This document shows positions 1 to 9,637 of a DNA stretch of 64,000 bases, piece after piece (position 1 is the first letter of the stretch; every line of letters starts with the position of its first letter). Under the pieces are notes generated by a model. That model was not told the origin of the DNA, searched no databases, and saw only the letters and a program-made list of their open reading frames with translations. The DNA comes from Euleptes europaea (lineage: Eukaryota > Chordata > Lepidosauria > Squamata > Sphaerodactylidae), in NCBI RefSeq assembly GCF_029931775.1, contig NC_079312.1, positions 14,577,821 through 14,641,820 on the forward strand, given 5' to 3'. Made by a program: the position numbers and the translations under genes.

Positions 1-554
1 AGGCGGGGGGGGGGGGGCATTTAAGGCCCGCGAAATCATTTGGTCTGGCCCTTCATGGGTCCTGGCAGATCTCTACCTCAGAAGGTAGAGTTAACTGTGT
101 TAACTCTTTCCCACCCGGGCCATGGAGAAACGTATTTCCTCTGTACTACAAGAGGGCTGGGGGCGGAAGTGGCGACAATGGAGGGGCTAAAGGGGGCAGG
201 GCCAGAATGTGCGGGGGGGGGGTTTCTTAGCCAGTGTGTCCTCATTGCATCCCTGCAGGTGGAGGTAGCAAGAGCTGGCTGTAGAATCCGGTCCCGACCA
301 TGCAGAGCAGGAGCAACTCCGGCGTGCGGCTGGACGGCTACGCCTGGCTGGTGCAACAGACCATCCTGTGCCACCAGGTGGGCGAGTGCACCACCGGTTG
401 GATCTCTGCCTGCTGGGGGGTGGGGTGTCATCTGGGGCAGCTGCCTGCTTGGGGCTTGGTTGGCAAATTTTTAAGTTGATAATTTTGTATGGCCCGTGAT
501 TTATATCATAAATATCCAAATGGCCCTTGGCAGGAAAAAGGTTCCCCACCCCTG
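1..554 (-). mobile_element. hAT-like non-autonomous DNA transposon, one end only
   Basis: The right end at 540-554 reads GGTTCCCCACCCCTG, the complement of the CAGGGGTGGGGAACC terminus typical of hAT-type elements. Just inside it is the phrase meaning 'the rest of the ... group is missing' in many reptile hAT MITEs: a segment around 455-540 with GGCCATTTGGATATTTAT when read on the minus strand. Sequence at 20-60 (CCCGCGAAATCATTTGG) looks like the same family's other inner flank. The other terminus lies before base 1, so the 8-bp target duplication cannot be tested. The interior, about 60-430, is GC-rich and carries a recognisable host exon (see 300-377). Assignment to hAT rests on one terminus. 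Confidence 0.55.
300..377 (+). pseudogene. PHKA-like: PHKA first coding exon, probably a captured copy
   Basis: ATG at 300-302 opens 26 codons that match the N-terminus of phosphorylase b kinase regulatory subunit alpha (vertebrate PHKA1/PHKA2, recalled as [20 protein letters not shown] then TILCHQ) at 24 of 26 positions. The match ends at CAG|GTGGGC, a good splice donor (GT at 378-379), where I expect the exon 1/2 boundary. PHKA subunits regulate glycogen phosphorylase kinase in the cytosol. The two mismatches are R2 to Q and R16 to W. Both fit CpG transitions at CGG codons, which suggests a copy no longer under selection. No second exon is seen. The nearby hAT terminus suggests the exon was captured by a transposon. 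The alternative is the true first exon of a PHKA gene with an unlucky transposon neighbour. Confidence 0.7.
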
Positions 555-727
555 ATTTACAGAGTAAACCATTTTTAAAAAATAAATAAATAAAACTGTC
601 TTAAGTTGTTAAAATTAACCAATTACTCAGCATTTAAAAGCCAAGCAGAGCATATAACATTTGGTAGCTTAAAATGAGTCGGACCAAGTAGGTCTCAAGC
701 TAGGAAAGAGACCGTCAAAACGATCTC
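555..727. other. A/T-rich spacer without recognisable content
   Basis: Low-complexity A-rich sequence (AAATAAATAAATAAA near 578-593) between the hAT end and a MITE. No gene or conserved motif seen. Confidence 0.4.
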
Positions 728-922
728 CAGGTACTAGCTGGAGATCTCCTGCTATTACAACTGATCTTCAGCCGACAGAGATCAGTTCCCCTGGAGAAAA
801 TGGTCGCTTTGGCCACCGGACTCTATGGCATTGAAGTCCCTCCCCTCCCCAAACCCCACCCCCCTCAGGCTCCACCCAAAAAACCTCCCACCGGTTGCGA
901 AGAGGGACCTGGCAACCCTAAA
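728..922 (-). mobile_element. AGGGTTGCCA-type MITE
   Basis: This copy of a very abundant ~200-bp repeat reads on the minus strand from the AGGGTTGCCAGGTCCCTC end (909-922 region) to the CTAGTACCTGG end near 730. Other copies in this window show inverted ends, AGGGTTGCC at one and GGCAACCCT at the other. They share an inner block (GGCCATTTTCTCCAGG, then CTGGAGATCAGTTGTAATAG). The form is that of a non-autonomous terminal-inverted-repeat element. I cannot name the superfamily. Confidence 0.6.
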
Positions 923-1560
923 TGTGACCGATCTGTACAGTTCCTCCCCCAGATACAAGAAGCTGCCCTAGAACTAATGAAGATGAAAAATCCCTTACCT
1001 TTTTCTCCCATTTCTCAAGCTTCAGAGACCACAAGGGCAAACCTTGTACAATCTCTTCCTTTCCTTTCCCAGAGGCGGCCAAACTTCTCTGGGGCCCAGG
1101 CCCTTGTCTGCTCAGGCCCGGCATGGCTTGGGCCTCCCATTTTCCTCGGGGCCACTGGCTGGCATCGACTACCACCGTGGACCAAAAAGCAACACCTCCG
1201 TCCCACATGGTTTGCCTCATCCGCTGCGGGTTCCCCATTCCCCAGTGAGTGGAAGAGGGTGCTGCATTCACATAGTCTTGCAAAGGGACTTCCCAGTGTT
1301 GGTGCAGGTACCCATTCAGAGACCTTGTCATTTGGGCAGATGGTCTCTTCTGCAATTCGTTGACGACTCCGACACGGATTGTGGGAAGCACCATCCCACC
1401 TACTTCCCATTTCTCTCTGGGCTCAGGTCCTGCCAAATCATGCACCTCATTTGCTAATCCTTGGACTGAAAATAAAGGAGAAAAATCACATTGGAAGGGA
1501 CAAAATACGCTAACCCTAAGGAAAGCATTTTGTGGACAACAGCTACTCCTTCTACATTAC
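923..1560. other. Unassigned stretch
   Basis: No recognisable gene. Open frames exist on both strands (for example 918-1445 minus and 1044-1457 plus), but their translations show no motif known to me and they overlap each other. Splice-like signals are not convincing. Treated as non-coding. Confidence 0.35.
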
Positions 1561-1561
1561 C

Positions 1562-1882
1562 ACCCTAAGCGGCCATTTTCTCTAGGGGAACTGATCTTTG
1601 TCACCTGGAGAGCAGGAGATCTCCAGCCACCACCTGCAGGTTGGCAACCCTACTTCCCCAGCTTATGGCTGCCAACCTCCAGATGAGGCCTAAAGATCTT
1701 CCAAAATTATAATGGATTTCCAAACTAGAGATATCAGTTTACCTGGAGAAACTGGCTGCTTTTAGAAGGTGGACTCTGTGACATTCCACCTCACGGAAAT
1801 CCCTGCCCTCCCCAAACCCCGCCTTCCCAAGGCTTCGCCCCTCAAATCTCCAGAAATGTCCCAGTTTGGAGTAGGCAACCTT
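1562..1882. mobile_element. Two MITE remnants in opposite orientations
   Basis: 1562-1654 is the right half of an AGGGTTGCCA-type MITE (GCGGCCATTTTCTC ... GGTTGGCAACCCTA, plus strand). 1668-1882 is a diverged full-length relative on the minus strand (GGCTGCCAACCTCCAG at 1668, ending near GTAGGCAACCT). Both are old by their divergence. Confidence 0.5.
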
Positions 1883-2030
1883 TGTGGGAGAAGAAAAAGT
1901 GAGGAGTGGGGAGGGAGTCTGGACAAAGCAAGAGAACCATGAGGGCTGGAGAAGGTATTCCATGGTCATCAGAGGAATGCTCAAAGCGAGGACCAGAAGT
2001 TGGACCAAGGGAGACAAAGAGCTGTAGCAA

Positions 2031-2655
2031 GAATCATAGAATCAAAGAGTTGGAAGGGACCACCAGGGTCATCTAGTCCAACCCCCTGCACAATGCAGGA
2101 AATTAACAACTACCTCCCCCCCCACATCCCCAGTGTCCCCAACCCTCCCCCCGCAATGCAGGATCCCACAATCAAAGCACTCCTGGCAGATGGCCATCCA
2201 GCCTCTGCTTAAAGACCTCCAAAGACAGAGACTCCACCACCCTCCGGGGCAGTGCATTCCACCACTGAACAACTCTCACTGTCGGAAAGTTCTTCCTAAT
2301 GTTTAGGTGGAATCACTTTTCTATTAGTTTAAATCCATTACTCCGTGTCCTAGTCTCTGGAGCAACAGAGAACAAGCTAGTTCCCTCATCAACATGACAT
2401 CCCTTCAAATATTTAAACACAGCTATCATGTCTCCCCTCAACCTTCTCTTGTCCAAACTAAACAAACCCAACTCCCTAAATCTCTCCTCATAGGGCCTGG
2501 ATTCCAGACCTCTGACCATTCTGGTCGCCTTCCTCTGGACACGCTCCAACTTGTCAACATCCTTCTTAAACTGTGGAGCCCAAAACTGGACACAGTATTC
2601 CAAGTGAGGTCTGACCAGTGCAGAATACAGTGGTAGTATGACTTCCCTTGTTCTA
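2031..2655 (-). mobile_element. CR1 LINE, 5'-truncated, with RT C-terminal coding remnant
   Basis: Read on the minus strand, this is the 3' end of a CR1 retrotransposon. About 2313-2655 translates to the conserved region after the reverse transcriptase ([13 protein letters not shown], then [30 protein letters not shown]). The 3' UTR follows and ends at the CR1 terminal repeat (ATTCTATGATTC, at 2031-2042). Everything upstream in the element, including endonuclease and RT core, is missing, as is usual for CR1. The 3' UTR matches the copies at 9108 and 28101. Confidence 0.88.
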
Positions 2656-4055
2656 GAAAGGAGAAAGGAGAAAAAGACCTTACTTTGCCTGTTTTCCTGC
2701 ATCATCTCCATGTCGGTGGAGAAAGGTCCAGGGAAAGAAACCAGCAAGCTGCCCGTCTAACGAAGCCCCTTATATGCCTTGCTCCCACCAACGCCAGAGA
2801 CTTCTGTCCTCAGAACGTAGTTACAGTAGCTTATCAGGCAGGGGATGAGGTTATCTGGCTTGACCAATAATTTGATCAGGTTTCTGGACACGCCTTGTCC
2901 TGCATGGAACGAATGCCAAGGGATTGTCCTACAAACGCAGACCTGGGCGTGGATGGGCCTCCTGGAGCCTTGATTAGGGGCGTGTTGCCAGGAGAGACTC
3001 TGAATTGCACATAGGGACAATTTCTGCTAAGAGACAATTTCTGCTATGAGACCCCTCCTGCCTGGGGATGCAGGAGGGGTCTAAGAAACATGGGTCCTCA
3101 GGAGGTCTTGGGGTCACACCCCTCAACCACCATCACCCCATACCCAGGAACCCCTTCTCCTTGCCTGAAGTGACCTGCTTGTGAAAACGTGCATGATGTT
3201 TCTCTTGGAAATAAGGTTCAACCACTAAAATGATGGCAAACACAATCTTCCTGAAATGGAGAAAACTATTGGGGTGAGAAGGGGGCTCCCATTGATAGGC
3301 TTCTAGCCGTTAAGGCTCTATGGATTCAAATCCAGCATTCAAATCTCCACACTGTCATGCAGCTCACTGGATGATTTCTGGTCAGTCATACAGTCTCGGC
3401 TCAATCTACCTCACAGGGTTGTGAGGATATAATGAGGATGGGAGGCTACTGTATGCTACCCCCAGGGGCCTTGCAGGAAGGGTGGAATAAAAATGTACCA
3501 AGTAGGGAGTCTGATGCTTACCCTGCTGTCTTTCTTGTTTGCATCATGGAAGGCTGGAATTCAACTGGAACAGCTTTCCCTGCCAGAAAAACATGACAAA
3601 TTCAATCAGTACAGCTCCCCCCACCCCCGCCCCACACCTTCATTATTCCTTCTTTGTTCCTTTCCTGGGAGGGGCTGGAAGGTGTTAAGTGCAGAGATCC
3701 CGCCTTTATTAGAGGTCCATAAATTGGAGTTGACTTCTCAGCCCATCTGTTCCTCCTTTCCCTCCTTTCTCTCTTGAACTTGTCTTGGTTGCCAGTTTTC
3801 AGGCTGCTCTTCTTCCTAAGTGAAAGACAATGCAGAATTTCCCAGGAGTAGGTGAGCTGAAGCAAGGAAAGGTATTTCTAGATAAAGGGGAAAGGACAGG
3901 TGGCGTACTGCCTCTTTATACGGAGGCTCTTGAGATAATGTATTCAATCCATTCAAAAAAAAATACTGCTGTGCTGGATCAGACAGTGGGGTCTTTCCCA
4001 AAGCTTTGTTTTTGGTGTGAAAGGTAAAGGTACTCCCCTGGGCAAGCACTGGGTC
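2656..4055. other. Intergenic sequence, few recognisable features
   Basis: No gene recognised. About 3025-3052 holds a short direct repeat (GAGACAATTTCTGCTA, copied with small changes). 3300-3495 resembles a worn tRNA-headed SINE (CTCACAGGGTTGTGAGGAT, then GGTGGAATAAAAATG). 4020-4055 begins a dispersed repeat shared with many squamate intergenic regions (AAAGGTACTCCCCTGGGCAAG). Confidence 0.35.
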
Positions 4056-4062
4056 ATTACTG

Positions 4063-4345
4063 TCCCATGGGGTCATGTCACATCACAATGTTCACTAGGC
4101 AAACTATGTTTATGGGGTGGGTTGCCATTGTTTTTAGTGGCAATTGTGGAACAACCTCCCCAGAGAAGGGCTCTTGGTCCCCTAGCTTTCTATCTCCAGG
4201 AAACAGCTGAAGATGGCTTTATTCAAGATTGTATTTGATTAGTTAGTTTCTTGTACTTACTGGCTGTAAATTGTGGTTTTAATTTCTGTTTTTAAATGCA
4301 TTTTTAATTTTTTCCCCTTCTATTTGCATTGTAAATCTTGTACAG
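4063..4345 (+). repeat. Dispersed repeat / LINE 3'-tail remnant (A copy)
   Basis: The segment with GGAACAACCTCCCCAGAGAAG, then CAGCTGAAGATGGCTTTATTCAAG, then TTTAATTTCTG resembles the worn 3' UTR of an L2-like LINE. Its B copy lies at 19427-19740. No coding capacity. Confidence 0.4.
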
Positions 4346-4453
4346 AGTTAGACCATAGGTTCATCCAGCCCTGCACTGATTGTAATGGGCCTTGTTTTTG
4401 CCATTATGTCATAGTCCCCTTATGGTTTTCAAGGTAAGAGACATTCAGACAGG

Positions 4454-4652
4454 GTTGCCAGGTCCCTCTTCACTATCTGTGGGAGGTTTCTGGGGTGGAG
4501 CCTGAGGAGGGCAGGGTTTGGGGAGGGGAGGGACTTCAATGCCATAGAGTCCAGTTGCCAAAGCGGCCATTTTCTCCAGGGGAACTGATCTATGTCGGCT
4601 GGAGAGCAGTTGTAATAGCAGATCTCTAGCTAGTACCTGGAGGTTGGCAACC
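4454..4652 (+). mobile_element. AGGGTTGCCA-type MITE
   Basis: Both inverted ends are visible (AGGGTTGCCAGGTCCC at 4453 and GGAGGTTGGCAACCT at ~4638), with the family's inner block GCGGCCATTTTCTCCAGG. The B-unit copy is at 20279-20451, so this insertion predates the duplication. Confidence 0.6.
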
Positions 4653-5048
4653 TAGGCATCAGGGAAAGCCAAGACGAATCATCAAAGTCAGGAAAGAGGT
4701 TCCCCAAACCCTGATTTTCTGATCCAAAGTAAACTGTAGCTCCAGTTTTAATGCAAAAAAAAAAAAAAACCTCCTGGTTTAATTTTTTTTCAAAAAATGC
4801 TTTACAAGAAGAAAAGCAGCACAGGGTATGACAAATGAGTTGCACCTTCTGGTAGTTATTGTCGCTACTGTGATTGTTATTATTGGACCACAACCGCAAG
4901 CAAGTGAATATAAAAGTGAGAACTTCTTATCCGGTTTTCTGCCCTTTGGAACTCACAGCCGCAAGATGAAGTTCCAAGTTTATTTTTATTTATTTACAGC
5001 ATTTATATCCATCCTTTCTGCCCTCTCAAGGACCATCAAGGAGGCTAT

Positions 5049-5102
5049 TCTGGCTGAAACAGAATAAAGGAGGCTAAAGCGACTGTGCGTTTTTGCCCTA
5101 AG
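5049..5102 (+). mobile_element. Half copy of the palindromic GGGCGAAAAC MITE
   Basis: TGGCTGAAACAG, AATAAAGGAGGCTAAAGC and GTGCGTTTTTGCCCTA match the right arm of the 163-bp palindromic element at 19784-19946. The left arm is absent. Unit B has no copy here, so this is a separate event private to unit A. Confidence 0.65.
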
Positions 5103-5388
5103 CTTCCGTTTGCTTCAAGTTGCTGAGTTCAAAGGTTTATGAGCACCAAGTCTTGCTATACAGTGTAGTAATTGCATGATATCCTAGTCTTTGCACAAAG
5201 CAGTCTAAAGAGTCATCGTTCATCATTCACTCCACCGCATAAACGTATTTACATCGACTGTGCGTTAAAGAAACCAGCGGCTACTTTTCTTGCATCAGAG
5301 AAGGAACAGACATAAATGTACAATTATTGTGGGCAAGCATAGTCCAGTGTGTGTTCTGATTTCTTTGGTTTGTTTGTTTATTTGTCAG

Positions 5389-5691
5389 AAAATGAGATGT
5401 ACTACTGGGCAGAGATTGAGGAGGGAGAGACATCAGAGGAAGGCGGGAGAGATCTCCATCCTCCCCAGCTTGGAGGTCTACACATGGGGCCAAGTCCACA
5501 AATGACGTGGGCGACAAACGAGCCCTCAGAACAACACTGGGTAATCCCATGGCAAGAACCATACCTGGACACAGCGCCGCCTCCTCACTGGCAGCAGAGA
5601 AACCCACTGTTGACAGAGCCATTAGGGAATGCTGCCAACACTCCTCAGAATGTGGGAATTGTTGATGCCAACTCCTGGTCTGGAGGACAGG
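5389..5691 (+). CDS. Zinc-finger gene A, upstream exon
   Basis: This is a 303-bp exon between a polypyrimidine/AG acceptor (TTTGTCAG at 5381-5388) and a strong donor, CAGG|GTATGT (GT at 5692-5693). Its frame reads ENEMYYWAEIEEGETSEEGG, then a proline-, glutamine- and glycine-rich tail, with no known domain. The likely start is ATG at 5397; otherwise a phase-1 join to an unseen upstream coding exon is possible. It ends in phase 1, and its last G plus AC of the finger exon at 9638 makes a codon (Asp), giving about 380 residues in one frame. The B copy (21349-21651) has the same length and phase. That supports this donor over a weaker AAG|GTAGGA at 5787, which would throw the B copy out of frame. 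The 'GETSE' start resembles the leader of the other zinc-finger exons here. Confidence 0.68.
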
Positions 5692-5774
5692 GTATGTCTG
5701 AAATGATACCAGGTTTCGGCAGGACAACTGTAGGACCCTGGAGAAGTTCTGTCGCGGGAGCTGAGCCAGGGGGT

Positions 5775-6061
5775 ATGCTGGAGGAAGGTAGGAGTCCGAT
5801 ACAGGTTGGAGCTATTGGGGATCTCCAGATTTGGGGAGGGGGGAAACTCCACAAATTATATGGAGGGCAAACATGTTTCCCAGCTCTGGGTTGGGAAATT
5901 GCTGGAGATTTGGGGGAATGGCACCTGGGGAAGGCAGGGTTTGGGAAGGGGAGGGACCTTAGCAGAGTACAATGACATTTTCTCTAGGGGAGCTGCTCTC
6001 TATGGAGATGAGTGGTAATTCGTGGAGATCACCAGCCTCCGCCTGGAGGATGGGAACCCTA
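5775..6061 (+). mobile_element. MITE-like repeat in the intron of gene A
   Basis: Two relatives of the AGGGTTGCCA family lie head to tail, GGTTGGAGCTATTGGGGATC and TTGGGAAATTGCTGGAGATT. They end at GGATGGGAACCCTAGG. The same repeat in unit B (21765-22330) is split by a SINE at 21966-22272. Confidence 0.5.
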
Positions 6062-6461
6062 GGGGCAAATGAGGACATGCAACCACGGTGGGAAATATAT
6101 ACCCAGTCACCATGGAGTCTCCTCACTTGGGATTAAACCATGGGTCCAGTATAAGGCAGCTTCCTGTATCCATCAGCACCTATTAACCAACATGAATAGT
6201 GCCTCTGAATGTCAGTTGCTGTGGGGAGCAGGGGGAAGATTTGTGCTCTGTACTTCTACCAGTGGTTTCCCCAAAGTTGGCGAGTGGGACTGGATGCAAA
6301 TTGGGTTCTATCCAGCATGGCTGCTCTGGGGCTAAGTTTTCACCCCTTGGAGAGCAGATGAACCCTGGGCTTGAAGTGTGCATGCTGAATTGTGTCTTGT
6401 CTTCATTCAAATCATTAACCAGGACGTTTCCTGCCCTCCTGGCGGATGTGGAATCCGGCTT

Positions 6462-6660
6462 TACTCATGAAGCTGCCTTATACTGGATCAGACCATCAGT
6501 TTGTTAAGGTGTCAGTATTGTCCACTCTATCAGCTCTCCAGGGACTCAGGTAGTGCATCACCTACTACTATTTAACTGGCGATGCTAGGGATTGAACCTG
6601 GGACCTTCTGCAAGCCAAGCAGAGGCTCTTCCACTGAGCCACAGTCCCTCCCTAAACTGT
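6462..6660 (-). mobile_element. tRNA-headed SINE (GGCTCAGTGG type)
   Basis: On the minus strand an A-box-like GGCTCAGTGGAAGAG is followed by a B-box-like GGTTCAATCCC (6587-6597 on the plus strand as GGGATTGAACC). The body then runs to CAGTATAAGGCAGCTTC. Relatives lie at 10695-10870 and 57745-57970. It is a pol III-type retroposon, not a functional tRNA gene. Confidence 0.72.
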
Positions 6661-6691
6661 GGGATTGTGGGGAACTGTCCGCAACATCAAT

Positions 6692-6898
6692 AGGGTTGCC
6701 AGGTCTCTTTTTGCTGCAGGTGGGAGGTTTTTGGGGCGGAGCCTGAGGAGGGCGGGGTTTGGGGTGGGGAGGGACTTCAGTGCCATAGAGTCTAATTGCC
6801 AAAGTGGCCATTTTCTCCAGGTGAACTGATCTCTATCGGCTGGGGATCAGTTGTAATAGCAGGAGATCTCCAGCTACCACCTGGAGGTTAGGAACCCT
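6692..6898 (+). mobile_element. AGGGTTGCCA-type MITE
   Basis: The ends AGGGTTGCCAGGTCTC (6692) and GGAGGTTAGGAACCCTA (~6882) are inverted relative to each other. The interior carries GTGGCCATTTTCTCCAGG and ATCAGTTGTAATAGCAGG. It lies in a block missing from unit B. Confidence 0.6.
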
Positions 6899-7220
6899 AA
6901 ACATCAGTTGCTTATCCAGTCCTGCAAAATGTCCTGACTTAATATGTGAACATTTTTCCAGGGGCCAGAAGTGTTGATGGATTTCCTCATACCAGTCCTG
7001 AATATCTTAGATTCCCTGAAGGTAAGAGTCATGAATGGTAGAAAAGCTGGCTTGCAGGGTTAAGGATGCATCTGTCTATGATACCAGTTAATAAGAGGGT
7101 ACTCAGTGCCAGAACGGTGTTTTCTGTCGCTTGTTATCCTGGAATAGAAAACACAAAGACACCGTCAATGTTGAGAATCTTTAGGGAAGAGATTTAGAAT
7201 AAAAGTTTCAGAATGTTGCT

Positions 7221-7518
7221 ACACCAGCGTGGTGTAGTGGTTAAGAGCAGTGGTTTGGAGCAGTGGAGTCTGATCTGGAGAACCAGGTTTGATTCCCCAC
7301 TCCTACGCTTGAGCGGCAGAGGCTAATCTGGTGAACTAGATTTCCCCCCCACTCCTACCCACGAAGCCAGCTGGGTGACCTTGGGCAAGTAATTCTCTCT
7401 CAGCCTCACCTACCTCACAGGATGTCTGTTGTGCGGAGGGGAAGGGAAGGTGATTGTAAGCCGGTTAAGTGGTAGAGAAAGTCGGCATATTAAAACCAAC
7501 TCTTCTTCTTCTTCTTCT
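7221..7518 (+). mobile_element. tRNA-headed SINE with (TTC)n tail
   Basis: The A box TGGTGTAGTGG (~7230) and B box GGTTTGATTCC are followed by a conserved body (AAGCCAGCTGGGTGACCTTGG, AGTGGTAGAGAAAGTCGGC). It ends in an (TTC)n tail at ~7500-7518. The family has at least eight copies in this window on both strands. Confidence 0.85.
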
Positions 7519-7981
7519 ATATAATCAAGGCTGCACATCTGACAACCCATTTGTCAAGGCTCATGCGGTCATGAGGAAAACCATTTGCATTTTACCAGAT
7601 GACTGACTAGCCCCTCTTTGCCTGGGATGGCAAGCACACAGGATATTTATTGAGGTCCGGCTAGGAAAGTATTATGGGACGGTTCACCCTTTGGGCAGGC
7701 CTGCTCTGAATCCATAGTGCAGTTTCCTTTGGGTAGAACTTCTTCACTCAACACATCACTCATTTGTGGAATTGGCTCCCTGAGGACATAGAGAATGGCA
7801 CTAGCTTAGAAGGTTTTTTTTAAAAAAGGAGTATACAAATTCATGGAGGGCTGGTCTGTCAAGCAAAAAGAACAAAACGAATCCTGCCTGTTCAGAGGCA
7901 GTCTAGCTCTGAATTCTAGGGTTGGGACAAACAACAGCAGATGGCTCTTTTCTCCTGAATGGCTTCCTGGAAGCATAAAAA

Positions 7982-8262
7982 AAAAGAGTTGGCTTTTATA
8001 CGCCAACTTTCTCTACCACTTAAGGGAGACTCAAAACAGCTTACAATCCCCTTCCTCTCCGCACATCAGACACTGTGTGGGGCTCAGAGAGTGTGACTAG
8101 TCCAAGGTCACCCAGCTGGCTTTGTGTGGAGGAGTGGGGAAACAAATCCAGTTCACCAGATTAGCCTCCGCCGCTCATGTGGAGGAGTGGGGAATCAAAT
8201 CCGGCTCTCCAGATCAGAATCCACCGCTCCAAACCACTGCTCTTAACCACTGCACCACACAG
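7982..8262 (-). mobile_element. tRNA-headed SINE with (TTC)n-type body
   Basis: Reverse-oriented copy of the family at 7221. Read on the minus strand it begins with the tRNA-like head (GGTTAAGAGCAGTGG) and ends at AAAGTTGGCGTATAAAAGCC. The tail is lost into an A-run. Confidence 0.8.
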
Positions 8263-8394
8263 CAATGCCGGTTGTCAGGCTTAATGTCTCACTTCGGCCA
8301 AAGCAGGGCCCCCACGAGCTATTAAAATTGTGTACCTAAAATGAAGAGCATGATAATAAAACAGGTGCCTGTTCCCCTCCACATGGAGAGACCG

Positions 8395-8590
8395 TGCAGT
8401 GTTGCACTTAGAGTCAGGCTAGAGTATGGGAGACCCACATCACCAGGAAGCGCACTGGGTGACTTCGGGCCAGTTACCTCTTTTCTCTCCCAACCCAGCC
8501 TACCTCACTTGGTAGTTGTGAGGATAAAAGGGGGAACGGAGAACTAGATACGCCACTCATTAAAGGAAGGGCAGGATAAAAACGTGCTAG
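8395..8590 (+). mobile_element. Sauria-like tRNA SINE, worn
   Basis: The body pieces GGGTGACTTCGGGCCAGTTAC, CCTACCTCACTTGGTAGTTGTGAGGATAAA and GGGCAGGATAAAAACG fit a Sauria/MIR-like tRNA SINE. The head is diverged. It sits directly upstream of a second copy. Confidence 0.55.
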
Positions 8591-8660
8591 AATGAAGAGC
8601 CAGTGTGATCAGTGGTTGGAGTCTCAGATTAGAGTCTGGGAGAAAAAGGTTTCAAACTCC

Positions 8661-8993
8661 TATTATGTATGCATGGGTGATGCACGAGACGGAAGACAGA
8701 GTTCAAACACAACTGCTTTATTAACAACTAGAGGTTATTTCAGGAGCAACTGTGCAACTCTTAACTCTACCCTCAAAGCACCCTGGCTTATATGCTCACC
8801 CAATCACCCAGAGCCTCGCCCCCCAAGTCCGTAATTGGCTGGTAGTAGTCCATTGTCCAATGGGAGCTCAGGAGCAAGCCAAGTCCATGATTGGGCGGCT
8901 GTAGACCATTATCCAATAGGAACGCTCAGGCGAGGTGCCTGGGAGCAGACTTCAAGCTCAACGTGAGCCTCCCTCTCTGCTATATACATAACA
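8661..8993 (-). mobile_element. Solo LTR of an endogenous retrovirus-like element
   Basis: The 333-bp segment is flanked by the 4-bp direct repeat CTCC (8657-8660 and 8994-8997) inside a SINE. Near-inverted ends read TGTTATGTAT on the minus strand and (TA)TTATGTAT on the plus strand. On the minus strand it has CCAAT-type boxes (ATTGG three times), a TATA-like CATATAAGCC and a poly(A) signal AATAAAGC. No internal region is present, so it is a fossil left by LTR-LTR recombination. The 4-bp duplication is usual for gammaretrovirus-like families. Confidence 0.7.
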
Positions 8994-9107
8994 CTCCACT
9001 CTGTCATGGAAGCTTGCTGGCTGTCCTTAAGCCAGTCACATACTCTCAGCCCAACCTACCTCGCAGGGTGGTTGTGAGATAAAAGGGTGGAGAGGAGAAT
9101 GATATAA

Positions 9108-9541
9108 GTACATCTTCAAGTACTTGAAGGGCTGTCATATAGAGGAGGGTGCCGAGTTGTTTTCTGTTGCTCCAGAAAGTCAGACCAGAACCAACAGATT
9201 GAAATTAAATCAAAAGAGTTTCCATCTAGACATTAGGAAGAATTTTCTAACAGTTAGAGCAATTCCTCAGTGGAATAGGCTTCCTCGGGAGGTGGTTAGA
9301 GCTCCTTCCCTGGAGGTTTTTAAGCAGAGACTAGATGGCCATCTGTCAGCAATGCTGATTCTATGACCTGAGGCAGTTCATGAGAGGGAGGGCATCTTGG
9401 TCATCTTCTGGGCATGGAGTGTGTGTGTGTGTGGGGGGGGGGTTACTGGGTGTGTGGGGGGGAGGTAGTTGTGAAATTCCTAAATTGTGCAGGTGATTGG
9501 ACTAGATGACCCTGGTGTCCCCTTCCAACTCTATGATTCTA
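9108..9541 (+). mobile_element. CR1 LINE 3' end, private to unit A
   Basis: Reading plus, it starts inside the post-RT region ([20 protein letters not shown], then LDIRKNFLTVRA and QWNRLPREVV). It continues through a 3' UTR with a GT/G-rich stretch at 9419-9475 and ends at ACTCTATGATTCTATA, the CR1 terminal repeat. Unit B has the uninterrupted target (GAATGATGTAAGCC at ~22667), so it inserted after the A/B duplication. It is heavily 5'-truncated. Confidence 0.9.
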
Positions 9542-9637
9542 TAAGCCGCTTTCGGTCCTGATTGGGGATAAAAGTGGGGTATAAATTATGTGAATAAATA
9601 AATAATAAATGTTGCTGTTCTGTCTTTTCTCCAACAG

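Larger units (their letters stand above)
8591..9606 (+). mobile_element. Sauria-like SINE split by a solo LTR and a CR1
   Basis: Three separated pieces read as one SINE. The head is at 8591-8660 (GGTTTCAAACTCC B-box region), the middle at 8994-9107 (CTCTGTCATGGAAGCTTGC, TCGCAGGGTGGTTGTGAG) and the tail at 9542-9606 (CCGCTTTCGGTCCTGATTGG, then TAAATAAATAATAAAT). The LTR at 8661-8993 and CR1 at 9108-9541 interrupt it. In unit B the middle and tail are continuous (22590-22740), which proves the CR1 interruption is secondary. The tail ends about 30 bp before the finger-exon acceptor. Confidence 0.75.

Noticed and set aside
800-1457. Overlapping open frames 800-1363 (+), 918-1445 (-), 1044-1457 (+)
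   Set aside because: No recognisable motif, mutual overlap on both strands, and the first one starts inside a MITE.
2656-3070. A possible solo LTR with a TATA-like CATATAAGG on the minus strand
   Set aside because: No TG...CA ends with a matching flanking duplication and no clear poly(A) signal could be found.
4653-5388. A KRAB or SCAN exon upstream of the zinc-finger genes
   Set aside because: I searched translations of the upstream regions in both units and found no KRAB or SCAN signature.
5692-5787. Alternative exon end at AAG|GTAGGA (5787 in A, 21745 in B)
   Set aside because: It would put gene B out of frame through a 2-bp difference, whereas the stronger AGG|GTATGT donor keeps both genes in frame.
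7221-7300. tRNA genes at the heads of several repeats
   Set aside because: A and B boxes are present but there is no cloverleaf-compatible full tRNA, and all copies carry a SINE body and tail.
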